DNA of 12,853 bases from an uncultured Eubacteriales bacterium (GTDB lineage: Bacteria > Bacillota > Clostridia > Oscillospirales > Acutalibacteraceae): contig CATZCM010000035.1 of NCBI GenBank assembly GCA_958417225.1, positions 1 to 12,853 of the forward strand. Reading direction: 5' to 3'. Shown here piece after piece: positions 5,678-12,853 of the stretch. Below the pieces are notes generated by a model that was not told the origin of the DNA, made no database searches, and saw only the letters and a list, made by a program, of their open reading frames with translations. The position numbers and the translations under genes are program-made. How positions within the stretch are numbered: position 1 is the stretch's first letter; each line of letters starts with the position of its first letter.

Positions 5678-7468
5678 ATGGATACATTGACAGGACTGGT
5701 TCGTACACATTACTGTGGGGAACTTAGAGAATCTGATATAGGTAAGGAAGTTGTAGTTTTTGGTTGGGTTCAAAGACAAAGAGATTTTGGACAGTTAATT
5801 TTTATAAATTTGCGTGATAGATCCGGTATTGTTCAACTTCAATTTGGCGAAAAGACACCACGGGATATTTTCGAAAAGGCATTTAATGTGAGGTCGGAGT
5901 ACGTACTTGCCGCCAAAGGTATTGTTCGTGAAAGATCATCTAAGAACGCTAAGATTCCAACAGGGCATATCGAAATAGATGTTGAGGACCTTAGAGTGAT
6001 TGCCAAAGCAGAAACAACCCCTTTCGAAATTATCGATGATGTGAAGGCCAAAGAGGAATTAAGATTGAAATACAGATATTTAGACCTTCGTCGCCCTGAA
6101 GTTCAATCTAAAATTATCGCTCGGCATCGTATTGTAAAGTTAACACGGGATTATTTTGATCAAAATGGTTTTATTGAAATAGAAACTCCAATCCTCATAA
6201 AATCTACACCTGAAGGTGCAAGAGATTATTTAGTTCCGTCAAGGGTTTTTAATGGCAATTTCTTTGCACTACCTCAGTCCCCGCAACTTTATAAACAACT
6301 TACTATGTTAGCAGGTTTTGATCGATATATGCAGATTGCCAAGTGTTTTAGAGATGAGGATTTACGTGCTGATAGACAACCTGAGTTTACCCAAATTGAC
6401 TTTGAAATGTCATTTGTTTCTGAGGATGATGTCATGAATATCGCAGAGGGATTAGTGAAACATCTTTATAAACAGTTCCTTGGAATCGATATTAAACTTC
6501 CTCTTCAAAGAATGTCATATGATGAAGCAATGAGGAGATTTGGTTCAGATAAACCGGATTTGCGATTTGGCATGGAAATAACTGATATTTCTGATGTTTT
6601 AACTAAAACAGATTTTCGTGTATTTAAGGATGCAATTGAAAAAGCTGGTTGTGTATGCGCTATAGTTGCAAAAGGACTTTCTGATAAAATGTCTCGTAAA
6701 GATATAGATAAATTTTCAAACTTTGTAAAGGATTATGGAGCAAAAGGTTTAGCTTTTACGAAAATAAATAATGATGGTAGTGTTTTGTCTTCTTATGAAA
6801 AATTTCTTAAAGATGACGAAATTAGTGCGATACGATCAAAAGTGTCAGCAAATGCTAATGATGTGATATTTATTGTTGCCAGCGAGAAAACAGATATTGT
6901 TCTAACGTCATTGGGAGCACTAAGATGTGAATTGGCAACTAGATTTGATTTGATCGATAAATCGAAACCGTGTCTTCTTTGGATTAATGAATTTCCACTA
7001 TTTGAGTATAATGAAGACGAAGATCGCTTTGTGGCAAAACATCATCCATTTACATCTCCTCGTGAACAGGACATTAATATGATAGAGTCCGATCCTGGAA
7101 ATGTAAAAGCAAGAGCATATGATTTAGTTCTTAATGGAAACGAAGTAGGTGGAGGCTCTGTCAGAATAAATAATCCACAGATGCAAAAGAAAATGTTGAA
7201 AGCATTAGGGTTTTCTGATGAAGAAGCAGAAGAAAGATTCGGATTTTTGATAAATGCCTTTAAATATGGAGCTCCTATTCACGCAGGAATGGCATTTGGT
7301 TTGGATAGACTGATGATGTTACTGCTAGATTGTGATAATATACGTGATGTAATCGCTTTTCCAAAAGTCGCAAGTTCAGCAGAATTGATGACGGAAGCTC
7401 CTGGTGTTGTGGATCAGAAACAATTAGATGAATTGGGATTGGAGTTAATTTCTACTGAAAAAAAGTAA
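5678..7468 (+). CDS. aspS: Aspartyl-tRNA synthetase, bacterial type
   Basis: At 596 residues this is the long bacterial AspRS: an OB-fold anticodon-binding domain at about 1-110, the class II core, and the GAD insertion roughly between 290 and 430. The amino-acid pocket and motif 2 run from QSPQLYKQL through FRDEDLRADRQPEF (224-237), and motif 3 contains GLDRLMML starting at 541. AGGAGG precedes the ATG. The OB-fold loop reads RQRDFGQLIF with Phe at 37; this position helps separate discriminating (often Leu) from nondiscriminating (often His) AspRS, so the tRNA-Asn specificity cannot be read from this residue. It is the last gene of the rightward block. Confidence 0.95.
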   Translation: MDTLTGLVRTHYCGELRESDIGKEVVVFGWVQRQRDFGQLIFINLRDRSGIVQLQFGEKTPRDIFEKAFNVRSEYVLAAKGIVRERSSKNAKIPTGHIEIDVEDLRVIAKAETTPFEIIDDVKAKEELRLKYRYLDLRRPEVQSKIIARHRIVKLTRDYFDQNGFIEIETPILIKSTPEGARDYLVPSRVFNGNFFALPQSPQLYKQLTMLAGFDRYMQIAKCFRDEDLRADRQPEFTQIDFEMSFVSEDDVMNIAEGLVKHLYKQFLGIDIKLPLQRMSYDEAMRRFGSDKPDLRFGMEITDISDVLTKTDFRVFKDAIEKAGCVCAIVAKGLSDKMSRKDIDKFSNFVKDYGAKGLAFTKINNDGSVLSSYEKFLKDDEISAIRSKVSANANDVIFIVASEKTDIVLTSLGALRCELATRFDLIDKSKPCLLWINEFPLFEYNEDEDRFVAKHHPFTSPREQDINMIESDPGNVKARAYDLVLNGNEVGGGSVRINNPQMQKKMLKALGFSDEEAEERFGFLINAFKYGAPIHAGMAFGLDRLMMLLLDCDNIRDVIAFPKVASSAELMTEAPGVVDQKQLDELGLELISTEKK

Positions 7469-7574
7469 GCAAAAAAAAAGGTGCTTTTTAATTGAAGTTT
7501 TCTATAAAGTTATGGAATTTATTTAAGTACTGCTCAATGACTCATGTTGGTCACTTCCGTGCTTGTACGACTTA

Positions 7575-7618
7575 AAAAGAAACAGGACAAAGCTTGATAA
7601 CTTCGTCCTGTTTCTTTT
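7575..7618. terminator. Strong bidirectional terminator between aspS and the metal ATPase
   Basis: AAAAGAAACAGGAC (7575-7588) and GTCCTGTTTCTTTT (7605-7618) are perfect 14-bp complements. After one mismatch the stem can extend by AAG/CTT inside the loop. The outer A/T runs give a U tract on both strands, so it can stop aspS transcripts rightward and ATPase transcripts leftward. It lies between the two convergent genes, where such a terminator is expected. Confidence 0.85.
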
Positions 7619-7707
7619 GTCAAGAGGAATTCTCGAGTAAAATGTAAAAATTAATATACCTCGCTTTAAACAGCGATTGTGTATACATTCCATATTAAAC
7701 TGTAATA

Positions 7708-10098
7708 TTATTTTGAGTGTTTATTTTTTATGGAAAAGTTGGACAGATTAAGTCTTACAGAGTTTAAAATGCAAAGTAGTGCTACTCCAGTATCAGCAAT
7801 AACTGCTGCCCACATCGATGCATTACCAAATGTTGCAAGCAACATAATTGCAACCTTTACAGTAAGGGCGATTGCAATATTTGTGTGTGCTACTGCGCGA
7901 ATTTTTTTAGCAAGGTTTAAGGAGTTTTCTATCGAGGAAACATCCGAATTCATGTAAACGATATCTGCACTTTCTATTGATGCGTCCGCTCCAGATCCCA
8001 TCGCCGCTCCCACATCAGATCCAACTAACACAGGTGCATCATTTACACCATCACCTACGAACATTGTAGGTCCAACATCTTTTTGCAAATTTTGAACAAT
8101 TTTCAATTTTTCATTTGGTAATAGTTCTGAAAATGTTTCATCTACATTTAACTCCTTTGCGATTAAATCTGTGTTTTCTTTCGAATCTCCAGTTAAAATT
8201 ACTGTACGTATTCCCTTCTTTTTCAATGCCAGGATTGTCTTTTGTGCGTTATCCTTAATAGAATCGCGAAGTGTAATATATCCGAAGTATTTACCGTCAA
8301 CTGCTAAATGTATATGAACACCTGAAGATTTAATAATAGGGACATGGATATTAAACTTTTTCAAGAGTTTTTCTTTTCCACAAATTACATCAAGTTTGTT
8401 GATTTTTGCAGTCATTCCGTATCCAATAATTTCTTTTATCTCATCCATATCGAAAGGGGTGAGATTTTTATTTTTTGCAAAATTGCATATACCAACCGCA
8501 ATTGGATGTTTTGAAGTTTGTTCAAGTGTAAAAGCGTATTTCAGTAAATCATCCTGTAATACTTCTTCTTGATAGGCAATTACTTCTGTTACAGAAAATT
8601 GTCCCTTTGTAAGGGTACCAGTCTTATCCATTGCAATTGCTTTTATTCCACTAAGAGCTTCAAGAGTATTGCCACCTTTGAAAAGTATACCCTCAGACGA
8701 AGCCTTCCCAATCCCAGCAAAAAATGCTAATGGAACACTTAATACTAATGCACATGGACACGAAATGACTAAAAATGAAAGTGCTGAATATATACTTTCA
8801 TGCCATGTCATGAATCCTAAAAGGGCAGGTATTGTTGATACAAGCAATGCACAGATTACTACTACAGGTGTGTATATTCTTGAAAACTTGGTAAGAAATC
8901 GAACAGCTTGTGGTTTATTGGCAGCAGCATGTTCAACTGATTCCAATACTCTAGATATCATCGAATATTTTTCCTCATGTGTTATTTTTAGCACAATTTG
9001 ACCTGATAGGTTCACTGCACCGGCGTAAACTTCATCGCCTTTCGAGGCACTAATAGGAACGGATTCTCCTGTGATGATAGACATATCAAAATCTGAATTT
9101 CCGTCATACACAACTGCATCAAGTGGAACTCTATCCCCGACTTTAACTATCATAAGATCACCAATTTTAGCTTCACTTGTGCTCTTAGTAAACTGATTAC
9201 CACTTTTATCTAATATTGTTACTGTTTCAGGGCGGAGTTTCAAAACTGACGTAATAGATGCTCGGCTTTTTTCTACAGCTCGGTGTTCAAATAATTCACC
9301 AATTTGGAAAAATAACATGACTGCAGTAGCTTCTGGGAAATTTCCAATGGCGATTGCACCGAGTGTTGCTATACTCATCAGGAAGTTTTCATCGAAAACT
9401 CTTCCTGAACATAAATTTTTGGCTGCTGAAAATAAAACTTTATATCCAAGCAATAAGTACGATACAACGTACATAACGACACTTGGAATGTTTTCACCAA
9501 ATATATGAGATACAATGAATGCTATAATAAAAATGATTGTACCTACCCAAAATTCAGTTAGATTATTGTTTTTATTATGGTCTCCATGGGAATGTTCTTT
9601 GAGAGAAATATCGTGGTGAACAGAATTACAAGCTTTTTGTATTTTTTCTAAAAAAGTATCTGGGTCAACTATTGATGTTATAAAAATCTTTCCTGTGGTA
9701 AATGCAACTGATGCAGAAGTTACAGAATCTATATCTAAAAGTTTTTTTTCTATCTCCGATGCGCAAATTTCGCAACACAAATTTCTTATATCATACACAC
9801 GATTAAATACATGCCCATTATTTGATATTTTACATCCACACTCACGTGAATGTTCATGTGAAACTATACTTGCAGTTTTGTCTGGATCTATTAAAGTTGC
9901 CTCTGGTTCAATTTTTTTTATTTCCGTTGCAATTTCATCGAATAGTTGATTATTTTCTTCTGTTTTTACACGAAGCTTTCTTGTGGTAAAATCAACTGAT
10001 GCGCTTTTAATCCCTTGCATATTTGAAATTTTGTTTTCTATTTTTGCTGCACAGTTGGCACAGTCCAACCCCTCAATTAAATACGTTTTTTCCTTCAT
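7708..10098 (-). CDS. P1B-type heavy-metal-exporting ATPase (Zn/Cd/Pb class, CadA/ZntA-like)
   Basis: This 796-residue membrane pump should export divalent soft metals using ATP. Two N-terminal metal-binding domains carry CANC (13-16) and LCCEIC (107-112); His/Cys-rich linkers lie at 81-89 and 161-174. Membrane helices begin near 184. The cytoplasmic core shows TGES (343-346), membrane CPC (447-449), the phosphorylated Asp in DKTGT (D491), the HP pair (531-532) and GDGVND (682-687). The last helices hold Lys748 and Asp769 in positions matching the ZntA Lys/Asp pair, which argues for Zn/Cd/Pb and against copper. The gene is monocistronic, transcribed from a promoter at 10131-10159, with AAGGGATGG before the ATG. 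No ArsR, MerR or DtxR regulator gene is adjacent. The exact metal is unproven, so no symbol is given. Confidence 0.93.
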   Translation of the reverse strand: MKEKTYLIEGLDCANCAAKIENKISNMQGIKSASVDFTTRKLRVKTEENNQLFDEIATEIKKIEPEATLIDPDKTASIVSHEHSRECGCKISNNGHVFNRVYDIRNLCCEICASEIEKKLLDIDSVTSASVAFTTGKIFITSIVDPDTFLEKIQKACNSVHHDISLKEHSHGDHNKNNNLTEFWVGTIIFIIAFIVSHIFGENIPSVVMYVVSYLLLGYKVLFSAAKNLCSGRVFDENFLMSIATLGAIAIGNFPEATAVMLFFQIGELFEHRAVEKSRASITSVLKLRPETVTILDKSGNQFTKSTSEAKIGDLMIVKVGDRVPLDAVVYDGNSDFDMSIITGESVPISASKGDEVYAGAVNLSGQIVLKITHEEKYSMISRVLESVEHAAANKPQAVRFLTKFSRIYTPVVVICALLVSTIPALLGFMTWHESIYSALSFLVISCPCALVLSVPLAFFAGIGKASSEGILFKGGNTLEALSGIKAIAMDKTGTLTKGQFSVTEVIAYQEEVLQDDLLKYAFTLEQTSKHPIAVGICNFAKNKNLTPFDMDEIKEIIGYGMTAKINKLDVICGKEKLLKKFNIHVPIIKSSGVHIHLAVDGKYFGYITLRDSIKDNAQKTILALKKKGIRTVILTGDSKENTDLIAKELNVDETFSELLPNEKLKIVQNLQKDVGPTMFVGDGVNDAPVLVGSDVGAAMGSGADASIESADIVYMNSDVSSIENSLNLAKKIRAVAHTNIAIALTVKVAIMLLATFGNASMWAAVIADTGVALLCILNSVRLNLSNFSIKNKHSK

Positions 10099-10130
10099 AC
10101 TAACACCATCCCTTCATAACTTACTTTTTC

Positions 10131-10159
10131 ATTTTACAATGCTTTTACTAAGTTTTCAA
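10131..10159 (-). promoter_or_regulatory. Sigma-A-like promoter for the metal ATPase
   Basis: On the minus strand TTGAAA (10159-10154) and TAAAAT (10136-10131) are separated by exactly 17 bp. Transcription would start near 10124, only about 25 bases before the ATG at 10098. The short leader leaves no room for a riboswitch. Confidence 0.6.
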
Positions 10160-10303
10160 GAAAAAAATATTAATGCGAAAAATAACCCTGTTTGTTACAC
10201 TACGATTTTATCAAAAGGTGTTTATTGAAAAAAAAAATTAACTTTATCTGCAGAAATATATAAAATCTCTGTTTCCATAAAATTTCGATACAATTCAACA
10301 AAG

Positions 10304-10320
10304 TTCATATTACATATGAA
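10304..10320. promoter_or_regulatory. Palindrome TTCATAT-TAC-ATATGAA, possible operator
   Basis: A perfect 7-bp inverted repeat with a 3-bp spacer lies about 90 bp upstream of the comM transcription start and 145 bp from the ATPase -35. The length and symmetry suit a dimeric regulator, but the site is AT-rich and could be chance. Confidence 0.3.
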
Positions 10321-10349
10321 AAATAATCTGCACTTACAATCTAGATTCA

Positions 10350-10367
10350 TTTGAAAATATTATCAAA
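10350..10367. promoter_or_regulatory. Imperfect palindrome TTTGA-N8-TCAAA upstream of the comM promoter
   Basis: TTTGAAAATATTATCAAA is symmetric at all but one base pair and ends 5 bp before the comM -35 (10373). It resembles a dimer-binding site but does not match the FNR spacing TTGAT-N4-ATCAA. Function is unproven. Confidence 0.28.
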
Positions 10368-10372
10368 AAAAC

Positions 10373-10401
10373 TTGAATATTTTTCTTTTATGATATATAA
10401 T
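10373..10401 (+). promoter_or_regulatory. Sigma-A promoter for comM
   Basis: TTGAAT (10373-10378), a 17-bp spacer and a perfect TATAAT (10396-10401). The start would be near 10408, giving a very short leader before the ribosome binding site at 10415-10422. Confidence 0.75.
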
Positions 10402-10414
10402 GAATAAATATGTA

Positions 10415-10422
10415 AGAAGGAG
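10415..10422 (+). promoter_or_regulatory. Ribosome binding site that decides the comM start
   Basis: AGAAGGAG ends 8 bases before ATG at 10431. The in-frame GTG at 10422 overlaps this site and would have none of its own, so the ATG is preferred. Confidence 0.7.
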
Positions 10423-10430
10423 TGATAACA

Positions 10431-11960
10431 ATGGGTTCAAAGTTAAAAAGTCTAGGAGTTTTTGGAATGGAAGCTTTTATCGTAGAAGTCGAAGCTGATA
10501 TTTCAAGAGGATTACCGTCTTTTGATGTAGTGGGTTTACCAGATGCATCCGTAAAGGAATCTCGTGATCGAGTAAGAGCTGCCATAAAGAACAGTGGATT
10601 TAGTTTTCCCGTGGGTAGAATTACTGTGAACTTAGCTCCTGCGGACATGAAGAAACAAGGTTCTATATATGATTTGCCTATATTGATATCACTGCTAAAA
10701 GCTTCTGAACAAATCGATGTTGATACGTCAAATAGCGTATTCATTGGAGAACTTTCTCTTTTTGGCGAAGTAAGGCCTATAACTGGAGTTTTACCTATGA
10801 CTATAAAAGCTTTTGAGGCAGGTTACGAGAAAATATTTGTTCCGGAAGCCAATGCAAACGAGGGCTCAATTGTGGAAGGAATTGATGTTATTGCAGTAAA
10901 AGATATCGATACTTTGCTGCTTCACTTAAGTGGCAAAAAAATAATTGCTCCGACTAAATTCCATGAACAAAATGACGCTTTTGCATCAATTGTGCCAGAC
11001 TTTTCTGAAGTGAAAGGTCAACTTGAAGCAAAGCGTGCAATGGAAATTTCAGCTGCAGGTGGTCATAATATTATTTTGGTTGGCCCTCCAGGTTCGGGCA
11101 AAAGCATGCTTGCCAAAAGGTTACCGTCTATTTTACCTGATATGACGTTTGAAGAACAAATTGAGACAACGAAAATTCATTCTATTGCTGGAATGATATC
11201 AGATGGAGAACCACTTATAAAATCTCGTCCATTTCGGGCTCCACATCATACAATATCTCCAGCAGGCCTTTCCGGAGGAGGGAGTATCCCGAAACCTGGA
11301 GAACTTTCACTTGCTCACCATGGAGTGTTGTTTTTAGACGAACTTCCTGAATTTGCACGTACTACTATGGAAGTCCTGCGACAACCGATTGAAGATGGAA
11401 TTGTTACAATATCACGTGTAAGTGGGACTTTAACGTATCCGTGTTCTGCAATGGTAGTGGCTGCTATGAATCCTTGTCCATGTGGGTATTATGGACATCC
11501 AAAAAAGAATTGTACTTGTTCTCCCGGTGCGGTATCTAAGTATCTAGCTAGAGTATCTGGGCCACTGCTTGATAGATTTGATTTGCATGTAGAAGTTCCA
11601 CCTGTTGAATTTGATGAGCTTTCTTCTCGGAATAATGATTCTGAGAGCTCTGCTGAAATAAAGAAAAGGGTAAACAATGCGAGACAAATACAGAATGAAC
11701 GGTATCGGAAAAGTAAAGTTACATGTAACGCTAGAATCACTTCAGAACAATTGCAAAAGTTTTGCGTGATGACCGATAGTGCAAAGTGTATTTTGAAGAT
11801 GGCATTTGATAGAATTGGGTTATCAGCAAGAGCGTATGATAGAGTACTAAAAGTGTCAAGAACTATCGCAGATATGGATAATGCAGAAAAAATTGATTCT
11901 GCTCACGTTTCAGAAGCTATCCAATATCGAAGTCTCGATAGAAAATATTGGAGTCATTAA
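10431..11960 (+). CDS. comM: ComM/YifB family AAA+ ATPase (Mg-chelatase-like)
   Basis: The 509-residue protein has the YifB/ComM order. An N-terminal ChlI-type domain (about 1-170, with VVGLPDASVKESRDRVRAA) precedes an AAA+ core with Walker A GPPGSGKS (218-225), Walker B LFLDEL (D303, E304) and the LDRFD segment near 381. A C-terminal Mg-chelatase-like domain follows. A cysteine cluster NPCPCG (347-352) with CTC (361-363) is typical of the family and may bind metal. In Vibrio and Haemophilus ComM is a hexameric helicase that drives branch migration during natural transformation; the family is also kept in bacteria not known to be competent. It is monocistronic, with its own strong promoter. 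The name rests on homology, and a transformation role here is inference. Confidence 0.92.
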   Translation: MGSKLKSLGVFGMEAFIVEVEADISRGLPSFDVVGLPDASVKESRDRVRAAIKNSGFSFPVGRITVNLAPADMKKQGSIYDLPILISLLKASEQIDVDTSNSVFIGELSLFGEVRPITGVLPMTIKAFEAGYEKIFVPEANANEGSIVEGIDVIAVKDIDTLLLHLSGKKIIAPTKFHEQNDAFASIVPDFSEVKGQLEAKRAMEISAAGGHNIILVGPPGSGKSMLAKRLPSILPDMTFEEQIETTKIHSIAGMISDGEPLIKSRPFRAPHHTISPAGLSGGGSIPKPGELSLAHHGVLFLDELPEFARTTMEVLRQPIEDGIVTISRVSGTLTYPCSAMVVAAMNPCPCGYYGHPKKNCTCSPGAVSKYLARVSGPLLDRFDLHVEVPPVEFDELSSRNNDSESSAEIKKRVNNARQIQNERYRKSKVTCNARITSEQLQKFCVMTDSAKCILKMAFDRIGLSARAYDRVLKVSRTIADMDNAEKIDSAHVSEAIQYRSLDRKYWSH

Positions 11961-12149
11961 TATCATTTTATTAAAATTTAATTTGATACTAATTATATAG
12001 CACAATTAAGTATGTTATAGGTGGTTTTAGTGATGATCTTGTAGTTTTTATTTTTTGGATTTAGCTATCATTTAGTGTTTAATAGAAAATAAAAAGATCT
12101 TTTTTTACGTAGTAACTTCGATTTTAAGTATTTATTATAAAACTTGAGT
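11961..12149. other. AT-rich intergenic region after comM
   Basis: No gene or RNA is seen. The only candidate stop signal for comM is AAAAAGATCTTTTT (12091-12104) followed by more T, a palindrome without a loop and so a poor terminator. Confidence 0.4.
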
Positions 12150-12154
12150 TTGTC

Positions 12155-12213
12155 AAAAACAAAAAAGGGGCTGTAGCAAAACGATTTTAAAAATCGGGTT
12201 AACTACAGCCTCT
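12155..12213 (-). terminator. Intrinsic terminator for the HEAT-like gene
   Basis: AGGGGCTGTAG (12166-12176) pairs with CTACAGCCTCT (12203-12213), 11 bp with one G-U pair. Inside, CGATTTT (12182-12188) pairs with AAAATCG (12190-12196). On the minus strand the stem is followed by CTTTTTTGTTTTTG, a good U tract; on the plus strand it is not. A smaller stem, ACTCG/CGAGT (12217-12233), lies between it and the stop codon. Confidence 0.7.
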
Positions 12214-12249
12214 CCTACTCGCTTGAAACGAGTCGCATATTTATATTTT

Positions 12250-12852
12250 TTATCTTCTGGTACTTTGTATTACTTCCTTTAAAGAAGACAATGTAACTTT
12301 TAATTTAGGACTTAAAAAACCGCTATGACGCACAATAATATTTTCATATTTATGTATCAACCTAAAATTCACCTTTGCCCTACTCAGTTCTTTATAACGC
12401 TGTTCAGAGTATATAATAAATGCAATGTTTAATCTTCCCCTAAGCTTATTTTTCCTTTCCTTGTCTTTAATACTATTTGCAGCATTTATAAGGGTTCTTA
12501 TAATATCTTCTCCCAAATTCCCTCCATTTCTTAGCACCTTATAATAATACATAACATGGGATTCATCATCTGCATTTCTTTCTACATTTAATCTATAATT
12601 ATCCCTGGTTAGATAATCACAAAGAGCATATAACGCAGCTAATTGATTTGTTCCATCGCCATGAGGAATTTTACCCAATTGCAATACTGCTTCTCTTTTT
12701 ATTGGGTCATTAGATTCCGCCGCAACTTTATACCTATTAGTGTTGCCCATATTTCCTATTATTGCATCTATTGCTGCTATTTGCCTACCGCTATCTCCAG
12801 GAATTTTACCCAATTGCAATACTGCTTCTCTTTTTATTGGGTCATTAGATTC
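12250..12852 (-). CDS. HEAT-repeat-like protein, N-terminal part outside the window
   Basis: The frame is open to the right edge; 200 residues up to TAA (12252-12250) are visible and the true start lies beyond. The TTG at 12819 is an internal Leu codon inside a repeat, not a start. The visible N-terminal part has two copies of a 45-residue unit beginning ESNDPIKREAVLQLGKIP, separated by a second helix region. This two-helix periodicity with a DP at the first turn fits HEAT/armadillo-like or PBS-lyase-type repeats, which usually mediate protein binding. About 115 non-repeat residues follow, charged and probably helical, with no catalytic motif. No signal or membrane segment is visible. The partner and role are unknown. 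Its terminator is at 12155-12213. Confidence 0.65.
   Translation of the reverse strand, partial: ESNDPIKREAVLQLGKIPGDSGRQIAAIDAIIGNMGNTNRYKVAAESNDPIKREAVLQLGKIPHGDGTNQLAALYALCDYLTRDNYRLNVERNADDESHVMYYYKVLRNGGNLGEDIIRTLINAANSIKDKERKNKLRGRLNIAFIIYSEQRYKELSRAKVNFRLIHKYENIIVRHSGFLSPKLKVTLSSLKEVIQSTRR
12664..12718. repeat. 55-bp direct repeat, copy 1
   Basis: Identical at all 55 bases to 12799-12853, offset 135 bp (45 codons). It codes the conserved first helix of the HEAT-like unit. Identity extends through synonymous positions, so the duplication is recent or kept uniform by gene conversion. Confidence 0.9.
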
Positions 12853-12853
12853 C
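12799..12853. repeat. 55-bp direct repeat, copy 2 (runs to window edge)
   Basis: Second copy of the repeat at 12664-12718. It reaches the last base of the window, so both the repeat length and the number of copies are minimum values. Confidence 0.9.

Larger units (their letters stand above)
10099..10430. other. Divergent intergenic region between metal ATPase and comM
   Basis: These 332 bases hold two outward-facing promoters (10131-10159 minus, 10373-10401 plus), a perfect 7-bp inverted repeat TTCATAT-TAC-ATATGAA (10304-10320), and an imperfect 18-bp palindrome (10350-10367) next to the comM -35 box. No credible gene or RNA is seen. No obvious MerR-type element (long-spacer promoter with dyad) is present for the metal pump. 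Confidence 0.5.

Noticed and set aside
7475..7489. AAAAAG-GTG-CTTTTT as aspS terminator
   Set aside because: Three-base loop and an almost pure A/T stem; the strong 14-bp hairpin at 7575-7618 is the better candidate.
7537..7575. 12-codon frame containing MTHVGHF after aspS
   Set aside because: No ribosome binding site, very short, and it lies in a region with weak inverted repeats (7522-7528 with 7570-7576) before the terminator.
7627..7637. Overlapping EcoRI and XhoI recognition sequences, suggesting a cloning linker
   Set aside because: Flanking DNA is continuous with the native intergenic sequence and there is no vector-like sequence, so chance is the simplest explanation.
9835..9866. 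Second parS-like site (CACGTG and TGTTCATGTGAAAC) inside the ATPase gene
   Set aside because: The best alignment gives about 11 of 16 matches with a broken core, and it is explained by codons of the His/Cys-rich linker. Other CACGTG cores at about 2814, 4117, 5180 and 11413 are also poor matches.
10100..10117. Five-codon minus-strand leader frame (MKGWC) ending one base before the ATPase ATG
   Set aside because: It has no ribosome binding site of its own and overlaps that of the ATPase, so a regulatory leader peptide cannot be supported.

Overview
The window reads as chromosomal DNA of an AT-rich, low-GC Gram-positive-type (Firmicutes/Bacillota) bacterium. Genes begin with ATG behind AGGAGG-like ribosome binding sites, promoters are sigma-A-like (TTGAAT-N17-TATAAT), and genes end at intrinsic hairpin terminators. 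ParA/ParB plus an exact 16-bp parS site place the left part in the chromosome-segregation neighbourhood, which usually lies near the replication origin. A parA-parB-serS linkage is, from memory, compatible with Negativicutes such as a low-GC Dialister-like organism. That placement is inference and cannot be confirmed here.

Layout, left to right. (1) 1-94 is the last 30 codons of an unidentified gene. (2) 95-579 is an AT-rich gap without a credible gene; it holds a near-perfect 28-bp palindrome and one exact DnaA-box match. (3) 625-1056 encodes a small secreted protein built from a 13-residue cysteine-led repeat, ending in a terminator whose last stem base is the first base of parS (1075-1090). 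(4) A promoter with a T13 tract next to its -10, then a structured leader, precede parA-parB-serS, packed with 14-17 bp gaps. (5) A terminator separates serS from hisS-aspS. All of these genes point rightward. (6) A bidirectional terminator (7575-7618) separates aspS from a leftward P1B-type heavy-metal ATPase of the Zn/Cd/Pb export class. (7) A 332-bp divergent intergenic region carries one clear promoter in each direction, serving the ATPase and a rightward comM (YifB-type AAA+ ATPase). (8) 11961-12249 is an AT-rich gap with a terminator for the leftward gene at the right edge, a HEAT-repeat-like protein cut by the window end and containing a 55-bp perfect DNA repeat.

How the genes relate: ParA and ParB act with the parS site next to them to segregate and organise the origin region; their transcript apparently continues into seryl-tRNA synthetase, followed by histidyl- and aspartyl-tRNA synthetases, so segregation and translation genes share an expression block. 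The metal pump and comM are independent divergent units. No mobile element with a transposase, CRISPR array, tRNA or rRNA was seen. The least explained objects are the cysteine-repeat secreted protein beside parS, the parAB promoter and leader architecture, and the recently duplicated HEAT-like repeats. None of these amounts to a demonstrated new system.
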